A stretch of 10,844 bases of DNA from Candidatus Sumerlaeota bacterium (lineage in GTDB: Bacteria; Sumerlaeota; Sumerlaeia; MWCT01): assembly GCA_026398545.1 (NCBI GenBank), contig JAPLSR010000316.1:1-10844 (forward strand), written 5' to 3'. Every line of letters starts with the position of its first letter. Within the stretch, counting starts at the first letter, position 1. Under the pieces are notes generated by a model that saw only the letters and a program-made list of their open reading frames with translations, ran no database searches and had not been told where the DNA came from. Made by a program: the position numbers and the translations under genes. This document shows, piece after piece, positions 1-5,737 of this stretch.

Positions 1-159
1 AATACCGTTCGCCAGTGAGCGCTCGTCAGCCTTCACGCGGGAGACCTTGGAACGAATCTGGGCCTCCAGGAAGTTCGGAATAGCAATGGCCGCCAAAATG
101 GCAATAATGGCAACGACGATCAAGAGCTCAATCAGGGTAAAGCCCTTCATTCTCTTCAT
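1..159 (-). CDS. Type IV pilin / pseudopilin, N-terminal fragment (runs off the left edge)
   Basis: This is the first 53 codons of a prepilin-like protein; the remainder lies beyond the left edge. The start is ATG at 159, preceded by a perfect AAAGGAGGG Shine-Dalgarno (166-174) at 6 bases spacing. The leader is MKRMKG, followed by mature FTLIELLIVVAIIAILAAIA: glycine 6 then phenylalanine 7 at the prepilin peptidase site, and the conserved glutamate at mature position 5. After the hydrophobic helix comes IPNFLEAQIRSKVSRVKADE, typical of the pseudopilin/major pilin group that is abundant in Planctomycetes-like and candidate phyla. Known family role: subunits of type IV pili or type II secretion pseudopili, processed by PilD and assembled at the inner membrane. 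Which of the two cannot be told without the C-terminal domain. Confidence 0.93.
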   Translation of the reverse strand, partial: MKRMKGFTLIELLIVVAIIAILAAIAIPNFLEAQIRSKVSRVKADERSLANGI

Positions 160-224
160 ACTTATCCCTCCTTTCAGACTAATTTATTTTCACTCCGCGG
201 GATTCTCCGCAGAAAACACTTTCA

Positions 225-254
225 TAAATACTGAAAAAGTCTTTTCCCTGTCAA
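225..254 (-). promoter_or_regulatory. Candidate sigma70-type promoter for the pilin gene
   Basis: On the minus strand a perfect -35 box TTGACA (249-254) is followed after 18 bases by TATTTA (225-230), which matches the -10 consensus only partly. The start codon at 159 would then follow a leader of about 60 bases that contains the strong Shine-Dalgarno. The leader also holds a direct repeat of GCGGAG around 195-212. The -35 is convincing, the -10 is weak. Confidence 0.42.
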
Positions 255-282
255 GGAAAATTTAACATATATTGAAACGTTT

Positions 283-468
283 TTATATATGACTTAAAAT
301 CCTGACAACAACACCTATAACTACCAACGCCGCCAAAAGCTTCAACCACCGCCGAACTGTCGCCGCCGCCGCCCCCCTCGGATTGTCATGGTCGTTCATC
401 CCAAGTACAAATGCCACAACAAATGAAAGATACAATAAAGAAACCAGGTTCAGCATACCCATTGTCAT
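283..468 (-). CDS. Small membrane protein of unknown function, translationally coupled to the DUF6677-like gene
   Basis: I do not recognise this 61-residue protein. It has two hydrophobic segments (about residues 5-23 and 42-59) separated by a short polar stretch with NDHDNPRGAAAATVRR, so a two-helix inner-membrane protein is likely. ATG at 468 overlaps the TGA stop of the upstream gene as ATGA, the classic termination-reinitiation arrangement. A second ATG at 462 has AAGGGA about six bases upstream and is an equally good start; a longer start at 492 would overlap the upstream gene by 28 bases and is less likely. The overlap argues that the protein works with, or is co-dosed with, the upstream membrane protein. 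No terminator is visible behind it before the pilin promoter. Confidence 0.7.
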   Translation of the reverse strand: MTMGMLNLVSLLYLSFVVAFVLGMNDHDNPRGAAAATVRRWLKLLAALVVIGVVVRILSHI

Positions 469-962
469 CCCTTGCCACCCTGCTCCATCCACCTGCGGGA
501 CGAAGCCTTCGGCGGAGGAACATGATGCTCAATAGACTGGCCATCCCTCCCCGCCCTGTACCGGTCATAAAAGTTTGTCACTACAAAATAATTCATCGCA
601 CCCGATACCAGAAGATAAAAACCACCCAGCTCATACATGGCTTGTGTCTGCTTTCCGGCAAGAAATATAATCAACGGACCGGGCGTCATGTGGGCTGTCA
701 ACAGGCGCTTTGCCCAGAGTACACCCGTCAGGCTCGCCATGCTCACAAGCCCGTTGCCAAGTTGTATGATAAATGAAAGCATGCTGATAATGCCTCCCCC
801 GCTCGCATCAAATATCGGCGGGACAACACTCCCTTTCAGACACAATCCGATGAAAAAGGTTCCCTCTATGACAATAAATAAGATGAATGCACGGACATAC
901 CGCCTCCGGCGAAAATATCCCAATCCGGGCACAAACCACCCACCTATGATATCCAGAAGCAC
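465..962 (-). CDS. DUF6677-like multi-pass membrane protein
   Basis: The product is 165 residues, with a short hydrophobic N-terminus containing a VPGLG motif (residues 11-15), a basic RRRR patch, then hydrophobic segments at about 25-45, 56-80 and 108-130, and a FYDRYRAGRDG motif after the last one (131-141). An N-terminal PGLG followed by basic residues and a helix, with a late aspartate/arginine motif, resembles the DUF6677 family; that assignment is from memory of the family pattern and is moderate. The start is GTG at 962, supported by GAGG six to seven bases upstream; no better ATG exists. The function of the family is unknown. The C-terminal tail (about 149-157, PPPKASSRR) is encoded by a palindromic GC-rich element (494-516) and may be a late addition. 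The gene overlaps the next small membrane-protein gene by four bases. Confidence 0.72.
   Translation of the reverse strand: MLLDIIGGWFVPGLGYFRRRRYVRAFILFIVIEGTFFIGLCLKGSVVPPIFDASGGGIISMLSFIIQLGNGLVSMASLTGVLWAKRLLTAHMTPGPLIIFLAGKQTQAMYELGGFYLLVSGAMNYFVVTNFYDRYRAGRDGQSIEHHVPPPKASSRRWMEQGGKG
494..516 (-). repeat. Palindromic GC-rich element inside the DUF6677-like gene
   Basis: On the minus strand the element begins TCCGCCGAAG (507-516), the same ten bases that start the element at 1801 in the glycosyltransferase gene, then continues GCTTCG. The centre CGAAGCCTTCG (501-511) is an 11-base palindrome. It encodes PPKASS here, whereas the copy at 1801 is read one base differently as SAEAS. It sits in the C-terminal tail, where extra residues are likely tolerated. 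Confidence 0.5.
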
Positions 963-990
963 AATTTACCTCATTTCTTACTTAAAGCCT

Positions 991-1054
991 GTCCGAAACC
1001 CCATCTGGAGCTTCCGCTTTTGCGGGTTAGAAAGTCCGCCGCGGCGGTCGGAAC
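991..1054. repeat. GC-rich nested dyad cluster in the leader of the DUF6677-like gene
   Basis: Three dyads lie in 64 bases: an outer TCCGA/TCGGA pair (992-996 and 1048-1052), a small hairpin CCGC-TTTT-GCGG (1014-1025), and a perfect 12-base palindrome CCGCCGCGGCGG (1036-1047) that belongs to the TCCGCC-type elements found elsewhere in the window. The block is much richer in GC than its surroundings and ends about 20 bases before the GAGG ribosome binding site on the minus strand, so it would lie in the mRNA leader. It could be a dispersed repeat copy or a structured leader; the sequence alone does not decide. Confidence 0.45.
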
Positions 1055-1221
1055 TCCCAACAGCTAATAAATAAGGTTTTCTATTAAGCCCTCATATAAT
1101 AAACCCTCATTTCCCTATGAGAAAGAATGAAGACATGTCAACAAAAATTGGGCTCCCACCCCATCCGCAAATTCATTAAATAAATACAGCTCACGTCTTC
1201 CCCACAGTTGCATTGCATGGT

Positions 1222-1251
1222 ATTATGGTGAATTTGATTGTCTTCTCTCAA
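1222..1251 (-). promoter_or_regulatory. Weak minus-strand promoter-like half on the left flank of the inverted repeat
   Basis: Because the inverted repeat is symmetrical, its left arm read on the minus strand carries TTGAGA (1246-1251), the counterpart of the TTGAAA on the right arm. CATAAT (1222-1227) follows 18 bases later. This would point towards the DUF6677-like gene about 250 bases away. It is a plausible but weak promoter. Confidence 0.25.
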
Positions 1252-1315
1252 TGTAACCATTGACTTTGTCGAGCCGCCGCCCGATATTCAATGGTTACAT
1301 TGAAAGAAGACAATC
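1236..1315. repeat. Near-perfect 28-bp inverted repeat with 24-base spacer
   Basis: Left arm 1236-1263 and right arm 1288-1315 are reverse complements at 27 of 28 positions; the only mismatch is C1247 against A1304. The arms contain GATTGTCTTC, CAATGTAACCATTGA and their mirror. The 24-base spacer (1264-1287) is GC-rich. There is no T-tract on either strand after the stem, so it is not an ordinary intrinsic terminator. The complementarity stops sharply at both outer ends, which suits a discrete inserted element such as a MITE-like remnant, or a large palindromic operator. The right arm also provides the -35 of the promoter at 1300-1327. Confidence 0.85.
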
Positions 1316-1327
1316 CCTGTTTATTCT
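1300..1327 (+). promoter_or_regulatory. Candidate promoter for the first GT87-like gene
   Basis: TTGAAA (1300-1305) lies in the right arm of the inverted repeat, followed after 16 bases by TATTCT (1322-1327), four of six matches to the -10 consensus. Transcription would start near 1334, about 11 bases before the ATG at 1345, leaving no room for a Shine-Dalgarno, and none is visible. The single mismatch between the arms falls inside this -35 box and brings it closer to consensus than the mirror copy. Confidence 0.4.
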
Positions 1328-1344
1328 AAATCTTTCACCAGCGA

Positions 1345-2769
1345 ATGACTGTGCACCCATTTACACATTACTCAAAAAAAACGCTCCTTGTATTCCTTCT
1401 TGTCTATCTCTTTTGTGTTGTCTTCTATATCCTTTTATTCCTCCACGACCCGCACATAGATTTCGTGCCGCTTTACATAGTTGGCAACCTGTGGCGCACC
1501 GGCGGTCCCCCATGGTATTATGACTATCAGATTCTCGACCAGGCATACTTCGCCGAAACGGCTGCGAAGACCTGGCGCCCAGGCTATATCCTTACCACAC
1601 CAAAATATATTGATGATTATGCCGTCAAGTTAGGCTTTCAATCTAAATATTCCACCACATTATACCTATACTTCCCCACCTTCATACCTGTATTTTCCCT
1701 CTTTGCCCTCCTCCCATACAACATGTCCGCAAACATCATGATGGCGCTTTCCATCCTTGTCATCATGCTTATCATAAAAATTATTATTTCTAAAACAACA
1801 TCCGCCGAAGCTTCAGCGAAGGCGGGCGCCATCGCCATCCTCATCATCCTTTTCTCCAATCCGGCGCGCATGGCAATCGGATGGGGACAATTCACCCCTT
1901 ACCTCTTCGCATTAACCTTTATGAGCCTTTATCTTGAGGAGAGGTCGCTGACGAGCCATAGCTTCAGCGACGGAGCGGGGAAATCCATCGCCGCAGGTCT
2001 TCTCCTTGCAGTGGCGGCATGGTGCAAATTCTTCCCCGGACTCCTCATCCTGTATTGGCTCTTCAGGAGGGATTTCCGCTCTATTGCCGCATTTCTCGCA
2101 GGATGTGCCCTCATATTTGCAGCCGGGTTTGTCATGTTTGACCGAGCGGTGATTCATGCCTATTTTGAACTGCTGAAGGTCATGGGGAGGGGTGTGACCT
2201 TCTGCGCTGCAAACCAGTCCATTGAGGCATTCTTCATGCGGTTCCAGCATCCAATCCAGCAGATGCTGGGGATTGTAACCTATTCCGCCCCAGGCGGATT
2301 AAAAATTATTGCCCTCATAATCAAAGCCCTCATAATCTTTTCATGGTTTTCCCTTATTATGCGGCTTAAAAGTCGGGAGAAGGTCGGGGGGGCTCCCAAT
2401 CATAACACAATCATTGCAGGATACTACCTCATGGCGGTGATGATTATGCTCCTGCCCATCTCCTGGACGCATTACTATCTGTTCCTGATGCCCCTGACCT
2501 TCTATATGCTTGATTTGTTCAGGGATAAACAGTTAAATATACCGGTCTTAATGAAGGTGGTGTTCGTCATTGCGGTGATATTTACATTTTTTCCGCCGGG
2601 GGCTCTCAGTCTCAAATACGTTGCCGATTTCATGAACGCCACCATCGGCAAGAAGGTTTCCGTGAATGTGGTGAAATTCCTCTTTTCATCCCATCTTGTA
2701 GGCGGGTTGGTGATGCTTCTCCTTGCGCAACTCACCCTTCGCTATCATATTAATAAATCTCGGGGGTAA
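1345..2769 (+). CDS. GT87-like (DUF2029) polytopic membrane glycosyltransferase
   Basis: This is a 474-residue, very hydrophobic protein with about ten or more membrane segments. Family hallmarks seen: an early DFVPLYIVGNLW (39-50) after the first helix, with the acidic residue expected in the first external loop of GT-C enzymes; YLYFPTFIPVF (107-117); the GWGQFTPYLFAL motif (179-190); WCKFFPGLL (226-234); and SWTHYY (373-378) late in the chain. Known members of GT87 transfer sugars from polyprenyl-phosphate donors at the membrane (mycobacterial mannosyltransferases are the characterised examples); substrate here is unknown. ATG at 1345 has no visible Shine-Dalgarno but follows a promoter-like sequence closely. 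Three palindromic GC-rich elements are translated within it, giving residues about 153-161, 201-212 and 314-318, all in predicted loops. It converges on the large secreted-protein gene. Confidence 0.82.
   Translation: MTVHPFTHYSKKTLLVFLLVYLFCVVFYILLFLHDPHIDFVPLYIVGNLWRTGGPPWYYDYQILDQAYFAETAAKTWRPGYILTTPKYIDDYAVKLGFQSKYSTTLYLYFPTFIPVFSLFALLPYNMSANIMMALSILVIMLIIKIIISKTTSAEASAKAGAIAILIILFSNPARMAIGWGQFTPYLFALTFMSLYLEERSLTSHSFSDGAGKSIAAGLLLAVAAWCKFFPGLLILYWLFRRDFRSIAAFLAGCALIFAAGFVMFDRAVIHAYFELLKVMGRGVTFCAANQSIEAFFMRFQHPIQQMLGIVTYSAPGGLKIIALIIKALIIFSWFSLIMRLKSREKVGGAPNHNTIIAGYYLMAVMIMLLPISWTHYYLFLMPLTFYMLDLFRDKQLNIPVLMKVVFVIAVIFTFFPPGALSLKYVADFMNATIGKKVSVNVVKFLFSSHLVGGLVMLLLAQLTLRYHINKSRG
1801..1826 (+). 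repeat. Palindromic element inside the GT87-like gene (copy 1)
   Basis: TCCGCCGAAG at the left and GGCGG at the right (arms CCGCC 1802-1806 and GGCGG 1821-1825) enclose GAAGCTTC and GCTTCAGCGA. The core GCTTCAGCGA (1810-1819) recurs exactly at 1961-1970. It is translated as SAEASAKAG, a small polar stretch after a membrane helix, with the reading frame kept open. Confidence 0.6.
1944..1980 (+). repeat. Palindromic element inside the GT87-like gene (copy 2)
   Basis: GTCGCTG (1944-1950) and CAGCGAC (1965-1971) form a seven-base dyad. The stretch from GCC at 1955 aligns with the copy at 1804: GCC, three variable bases, GCTTCAGCGA, one variable base, GG, then a GGG-rich end. It is translated in a different frame from that copy, giving SHSFSDGAG instead of AEASAKAG. 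It falls in a loop between two membrane helices. Confidence 0.6.
2284..2298 (+). repeat. Short TCCGCC/GGCGGA palindrome inside the GT87-like gene (copy 3)
   Basis: TCCGCC-CCA-GGCGGA, with six-base arms and a three-base loop. It is translated as SAPGG in a loop following the conserved part of the protein. It has the same arms as the intergenic copy at 2847 and the coding copy at 4344. Confidence 0.5.
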
Positions 2770-2777
2770 AATCTCGT

Positions 2778-2861
2778 CAGGTGCCGGCGCCGACCTGCTC
2801 GCCGAACAAGTTCTTTGGCAGGCGAGGCCAATCACGGCACTGCAATTCCGCCTGAGGCGGA
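2778..2861. repeat. Three dyads in the gap between convergent genes
   Basis: The 108-base gap between two converging genes is packed with dyads: CAGGT/ACCTG around a GCCGGCGCCG loop (2778-2797), CTCGCC/GGCGAG (2798-2803 and 2821-2826) with an inner GAAC-AA-GTTC, and TCCGCC-TGA-GGCGGA (2847-2861). The last is a palindromic element of the family seen inside genes. None is followed by a run of T on either strand, so they are not typical intrinsic terminators, although stems in this position may still shield the 3' ends of both mRNAs. Confidence 0.5.
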
Positions 2862-2877
2862 TAGAATTAATTACCAA

Positions 2878-5574
2878 TCAATTCAAGCTCATGAAGACTG
2901 AACCGGTGGAGTCTGTGCCGCCGTCACACTTGAGCTCCACCCGCAGGACGTATGTCGCCCCCGGCACATATGTCCCCAGATTCAGACGATAGGTGTTATT
3001 CCATTGGTCGGTGCCGCTCCAGCCCTTATGGTCGTCCGTCACCGCCGGCGCACCATTTACAAGAAGCGAAACGGCGCCCGTCTCCACTGCATGTCGCCCT
3101 GTCTGATACAGGACGTAAATCTCGATATTTCCCGCCGATTCAAGAATTGGGGTCACATCAAAACTCAAGGGTGTAAAACTTCCCATGGAGACCTGCCCCG
3201 GCGCCCAGCCCCCCACGCGCACACCTCGCTTTGTCTTCTTCAAATCAAGGACAAAGGTATTTGTGGCACCCGGCGCAAGTGTCACCCAGTCTGTCTCCCC
3301 ATGCCACTCGCCACCGGTCGACATGAATGTCGCCTGATATTCCCCGGCGAACATTGACACCACATGGCGGGTCTGTTGGTCCATCTTCACACGGTAAAAG
3401 CCATACCGGGTGCCGCGCTGGCGCGGAGATATCACCAACTGACCCGGAGAAAATTGCACACCCTCCGGAAATGATAAAACAATATCCGCCTCAACGATGT
3501 TAAGGTCAATATCGCGAACCTGCTCGGAAGGAAATTCAGGGATGGTAAATGGTTCCGGCTGACCTCCGGGGTTATTCAGTCCAACAAGACGGAGATACGT
3601 CAGTCCCGGCTTTAACGTCGTCTTGTAATACCCATCGGGAGTCACATTTACCCAGCCGCTTCGCGAATCGCCCTCACCAATAAATTCCACACTAATCGAC
3701 TCCTTGGGCGGCTCGCCATTGACCCTGATATTGCCGGACATCTGGATATTGCCGGAAAAATCGAAATTTACCTCGAGCTCCCTGCCCGGCTCCAAATCTA
3801 TCGTCCGTGAATCCCTCAGCCGCTCCTTATCATAAGCCCAGAGATAGTGCGCGCCCGCCGGAAGCCCCTCAAAACGATAATTCCCCTGGGCATCAGTCAC
3901 GGTCTCCTGGTTAAGCCACCCATCGGCATTTACGCGCTGTTCTGAAAGAAGGACGCGAACACCCTCTAACGTCTTCCCATCCGCGCCGAGCACCTTTCCA
4001 AACACCACGCCCCCCTTCAGCATGACAATCTCAACCGGCGTAGGGTCGGCATCATACGGAACAATCACATCCACAGCCATAGGGGTGCGGAAAGTCTCCT
4101 TGCGCGCCTGGACTGTGTAACGTCCGGGCGGCATCCCCTCAAATATGAACCCGCCTGATTCATCCGTTGCCGCAGTTGGAAATACAAACGGTCCCTCAGG
4201 CTTGGGAAAGCGTCCAAAGCCCGCGCTGGGCGTTACAAATTCAATATTCGCCCCCGCCACAGGCGCACCGCCAGCCGTATTCATGACCACACGACCACTT
4301 ATACGGCGCCCCCCATCCATCGCCACATGGATAAGCATGTCCTGTCCGCCTGAGGCGGACTGAAAATCCGTGGAGCCTCGGAGGTCTGTCGGTTTCCCAT
4401 CAGGCGACATCACCGTAACCTCCACATGCCAGGTGCCACTGGGTAGCTCAGTGAGAGATGTGCGGCCATCCCGGCTTTCCACAAGGACATTCTGCTTCTC
4501 TGCGTCAATATAAAGCTCTCCGAACCCCATCTTTTTGAGGAGACGATATGCGTAAAATTCCACAGGCGTGCCGTCCAGATTCCACGTCACCTCGAGAATA
4601 ACACTGTTAGAGCGCTTTAAAATAAAGGTTTGTTCCCCATCAAACATATTAACGGCAGTGCGTGTCTCAGACTGATATTCAGGGTGGGAAACGGTCAGGG
4701 TTGCAATGGCGCCACCGGACGGAACACCACTTATCTTAAACCGACCGCTGTCATCTGTTGTCTGCACCTTCGGCGCCGTGTTGGAGATGACTGCCTCCAC
4801 CTTCGCACCTGCCACGGGCATCTTCTCCTCATTCAGAACAATCCCCTGCACTAATTCCCCTTCCCTGAGCATTAAGTCCTTTGTGATGGACTCCTCCCCA
4901 TCCCGAACAATAAACGAAACTATCTCCGAAGGTGTAAAGTTGGAATCAGGCGGCGGCATGGCGCGAATACCCAAAGCACCAGTGAGGGAATGATACAGGG
5001 TATAATGTCCCCCCTCACCCGTCACTACCTCCACGCGAGACTGCGCATCACCTCCGCCAGGAAACAATATAACCTTCGCACCCGCCACCGGACGACTTGT
5101 GGGGTCGGATACCAATCCAGTGATGACACTCCCTCTCGCAGGAGTCGGCGTTGGGGCGATGGTCTCTTGACGGTGTGTTTCAGTGATGCGCCTGTCAGAA
5201 GAACCGGTGCGTGGCATTAATGAGGATAACCAATTCCCCAAATAGGCAAGGGGAGGTGAGGGATAACCCGTCCTGGGTGAGCGAGGGGTTCCGGGGCGAA
5301 TGGATGAATGACCGGCGATGCCAATACTTTCAGTGCTCCCCGCACCGGTCGTGGATAGCCCCGTCCTCACGCCCTCTCCAGTTATACCCGACTCTGTGGA
5401 CGTGTCTCCAGGGCTCTTCACGGCGGGCGCCGCGCCCCTCTCATGTCCTGTCCGCCAGAGGCGAATGAGCACAGACACACCCCTCCACCCGCCACCATAA
5501 AAATGAAAAACAACGGATGATGCGGCTGCGAGTAATACAACAAATAAGGCAATTATGAGGGCTTTATATTTCAT
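2878..5574 (-). CDS. Large secreted protein with repeated carboxypeptidase-regulatory-like domains
   Basis: This 898-residue protein starts with MKYKALIIALFVVLLAAASSVVF, a signal peptide or N-terminal anchor, then a low-complexity Gly/Ser/Thr/Pro/Arg linker to about residue 150 that includes PTPTP. At least four, probably five, beta-sandwich modules of the carboxypeptidase-regulatory-like type follow, each with G-x-V at the front, PVAGAKV-like turns and a D-x-x-G-x-F/Y...LPxG closing motif: about 150-205, 241-310, 425-500, 523-590 and a weaker one at 611-665. Residues 700-898 are beta-rich and unrecognised. Such modules usually serve adhesion, cell-surface binding or stalk roles, not catalysis; no protease motif is seen. 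The ATG at 5574 has only AGGA one base upstream but a strong promoter just before it. Two palindromic elements encode residues about 37-45 (IRLWRTGHE) and 406-413 (SASGGQDM). Confidence 0.85.
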   Translation of the reverse strand: MKYKALIIALFVVLLAAASSVVFHFYGGGWRGVSVLIRLWRTGHERGAAPAVKSPGDTSTESGITGEGVRTGLSTTGAGSTESIGIAGHSSIRPGTPRSPRTGYPSPPLAYLGNWLSSLMPRTGSSDRRITETHRQETIAPTPTPARGSVITGLVSDPTSRPVAGAKVILFPGGGDAQSRVEVVTGEGGHYTLYHSLTGALGIRAMPPPDSNFTPSEIVSFIVRDGEESITKDLMLREGELVQGIVLNEEKMPVAGAKVEAVISNTAPKVQTTDDSGRFKISGVPSGGAIATLTVSHPEYQSETRTAVNMFDGEQTFILKRSNSVILEVTWNLDGTPVEFYAYRLLKKMGFGELYIDAEKQNVLVESRDGRTSLTELPSGTWHVEVTVMSPDGKPTDLRGSTDFQSASGGQDMLIHVAMDGGRRISGRVVMNTAGGAPVAGANIEFVTPSAGFGRFPKPEGPFVFPTAATDESGGFIFEGMPPGRYTVQARKETFRTPMAVDVIVPYDADPTPVEIVMLKGGVVFGKVLGADGKTLEGVRVLLSEQRVNADGWLNQETVTDAQGNYRFEGLPAGAHYLWAYDKERLRDSRTIDLEPGRELEVNFDFSGNIQMSGNIRVNGEPPKESISVEFIGEGDSRSGWVNVTPDGYYKTTLKPGLTYLRLVGLNNPGGQPEPFTIPEFPSEQVRDIDLNIVEADIVLSFPEGVQFSPGQLVISPRQRGTRYGFYRVKMDQQTRHVVSMFAGEYQATFMSTGGEWHGETDWVTLAPGATNTFVLDLKKTKRGVRVGGWAPGQVSMGSFTPLSFDVTPILESAGNIEIYVLYQTGRHAVETGAVSLLVNGAPAVTDDHKGWSGTDQWNNTYRLNLGTYVPGATYVLRVELKCDGGTDSTGSVFMSLN
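4336..4360 (-). repeat. Palindromic element inside the large secreted-protein gene (copy A)
   Basis: GTCCGCC-TGA-GGCGGAC (4344-4360) is a perfect seven-base-arm palindrome. Together with the flanking CATGTCCT it shares 15 identical bases (4336-4350) with the element at 5442. On the coding strand it gives SASGGQDM, placed between two beta-rich domains. Confidence 0.6.
5442..5466 (-). repeat. Palindromic element inside the large secreted-protein gene (copy B, degenerate)
   Basis: The stretch CATGTCCTGTCCGCC (5442-5456) is identical to 4336-4350, followed by AGAGGCG in place of TGAGGCG. The right arm has decayed (GGCGAA). It is read in a different frame from copy A, giving LWRTGHE just after the N-terminal membrane segment. 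Confidence 0.55.
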
Positions 5575-5586
5575 TCCTGAATGATA

Positions 5587-5614
5587 ATTACAACGTATGC
5601 GAAGCGCCTGTCAA
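5587..5614 (-). promoter_or_regulatory. Strong sigma70-type promoter, nearly leaderless, for the large secreted-protein gene
   Basis: On the minus strand a perfect TTGACA (5609-5614), a 16-base spacer, then TGTAAT (5587-5592), five of six matches to the -10 consensus. Transcription would begin near 5580, only about six bases before the ATG at 5574, so the mRNA would be nearly leaderless; this agrees with the lack of a well-spaced Shine-Dalgarno. Confidence 0.6.
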
Positions 5615-5654
5615 GATAATGACACGTTTCATAATAAAACTGTTCCCTCATTGC

Positions 5655-5695
5655 AAAAAAAAAGAAAAAACCCGCCGGGATTTTCCCCCGACGGG
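5655..5695 (-). terminator. Rho-independent terminator after spoVG
   Basis: Read on the minus strand: CCCGTCGGG, a seven-base loop, CCCGGCGGG (5687-5695 and 5671-5679; nine pairs including one G-U), followed directly by TTTTTTCTTTTTTTTT (5655-5670). It lies about 40 bases behind the spoVG stop and cleanly closes the foldase/GT87/ispE/spoVG gene line, separating it from the next promoter at 5587-5614. Confidence 0.93.
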
Positions 5696-5737
5696 CTGAG
5701 GAATTCTTTGCACCTGAGTATGCGCGCCCGGCAAATC

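Larger units (their letters stand above)
963..1344. other. 382-base non-coding region between divergent genes
   Basis: No credible gene is seen here. Next to the DUF6677-like start is a GC-rich cluster of dyads (991-1054). The middle (about 1060-1230) is AT-rich, with CTCATA/TATGAG as the only notable short dyad, and holds nothing else that I can recognise. The right end is a long inverted repeat (1236-1315) followed by a promoter-like sequence for the plus-strand glycosyltransferase gene. As the two flanking genes diverge, both sets of transcription signals must lie here. Confidence 0.7.

Noticed and set aside
2323..5565. Repeated 14-mer AAAGCCCTCATAAT at 2323-2336 (plus) and 5552-5565 (minus)
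   Set aside because: Both copies encode KALII at membrane helices, so similar hydrophobic coding is enough to explain them; no dyad is present.
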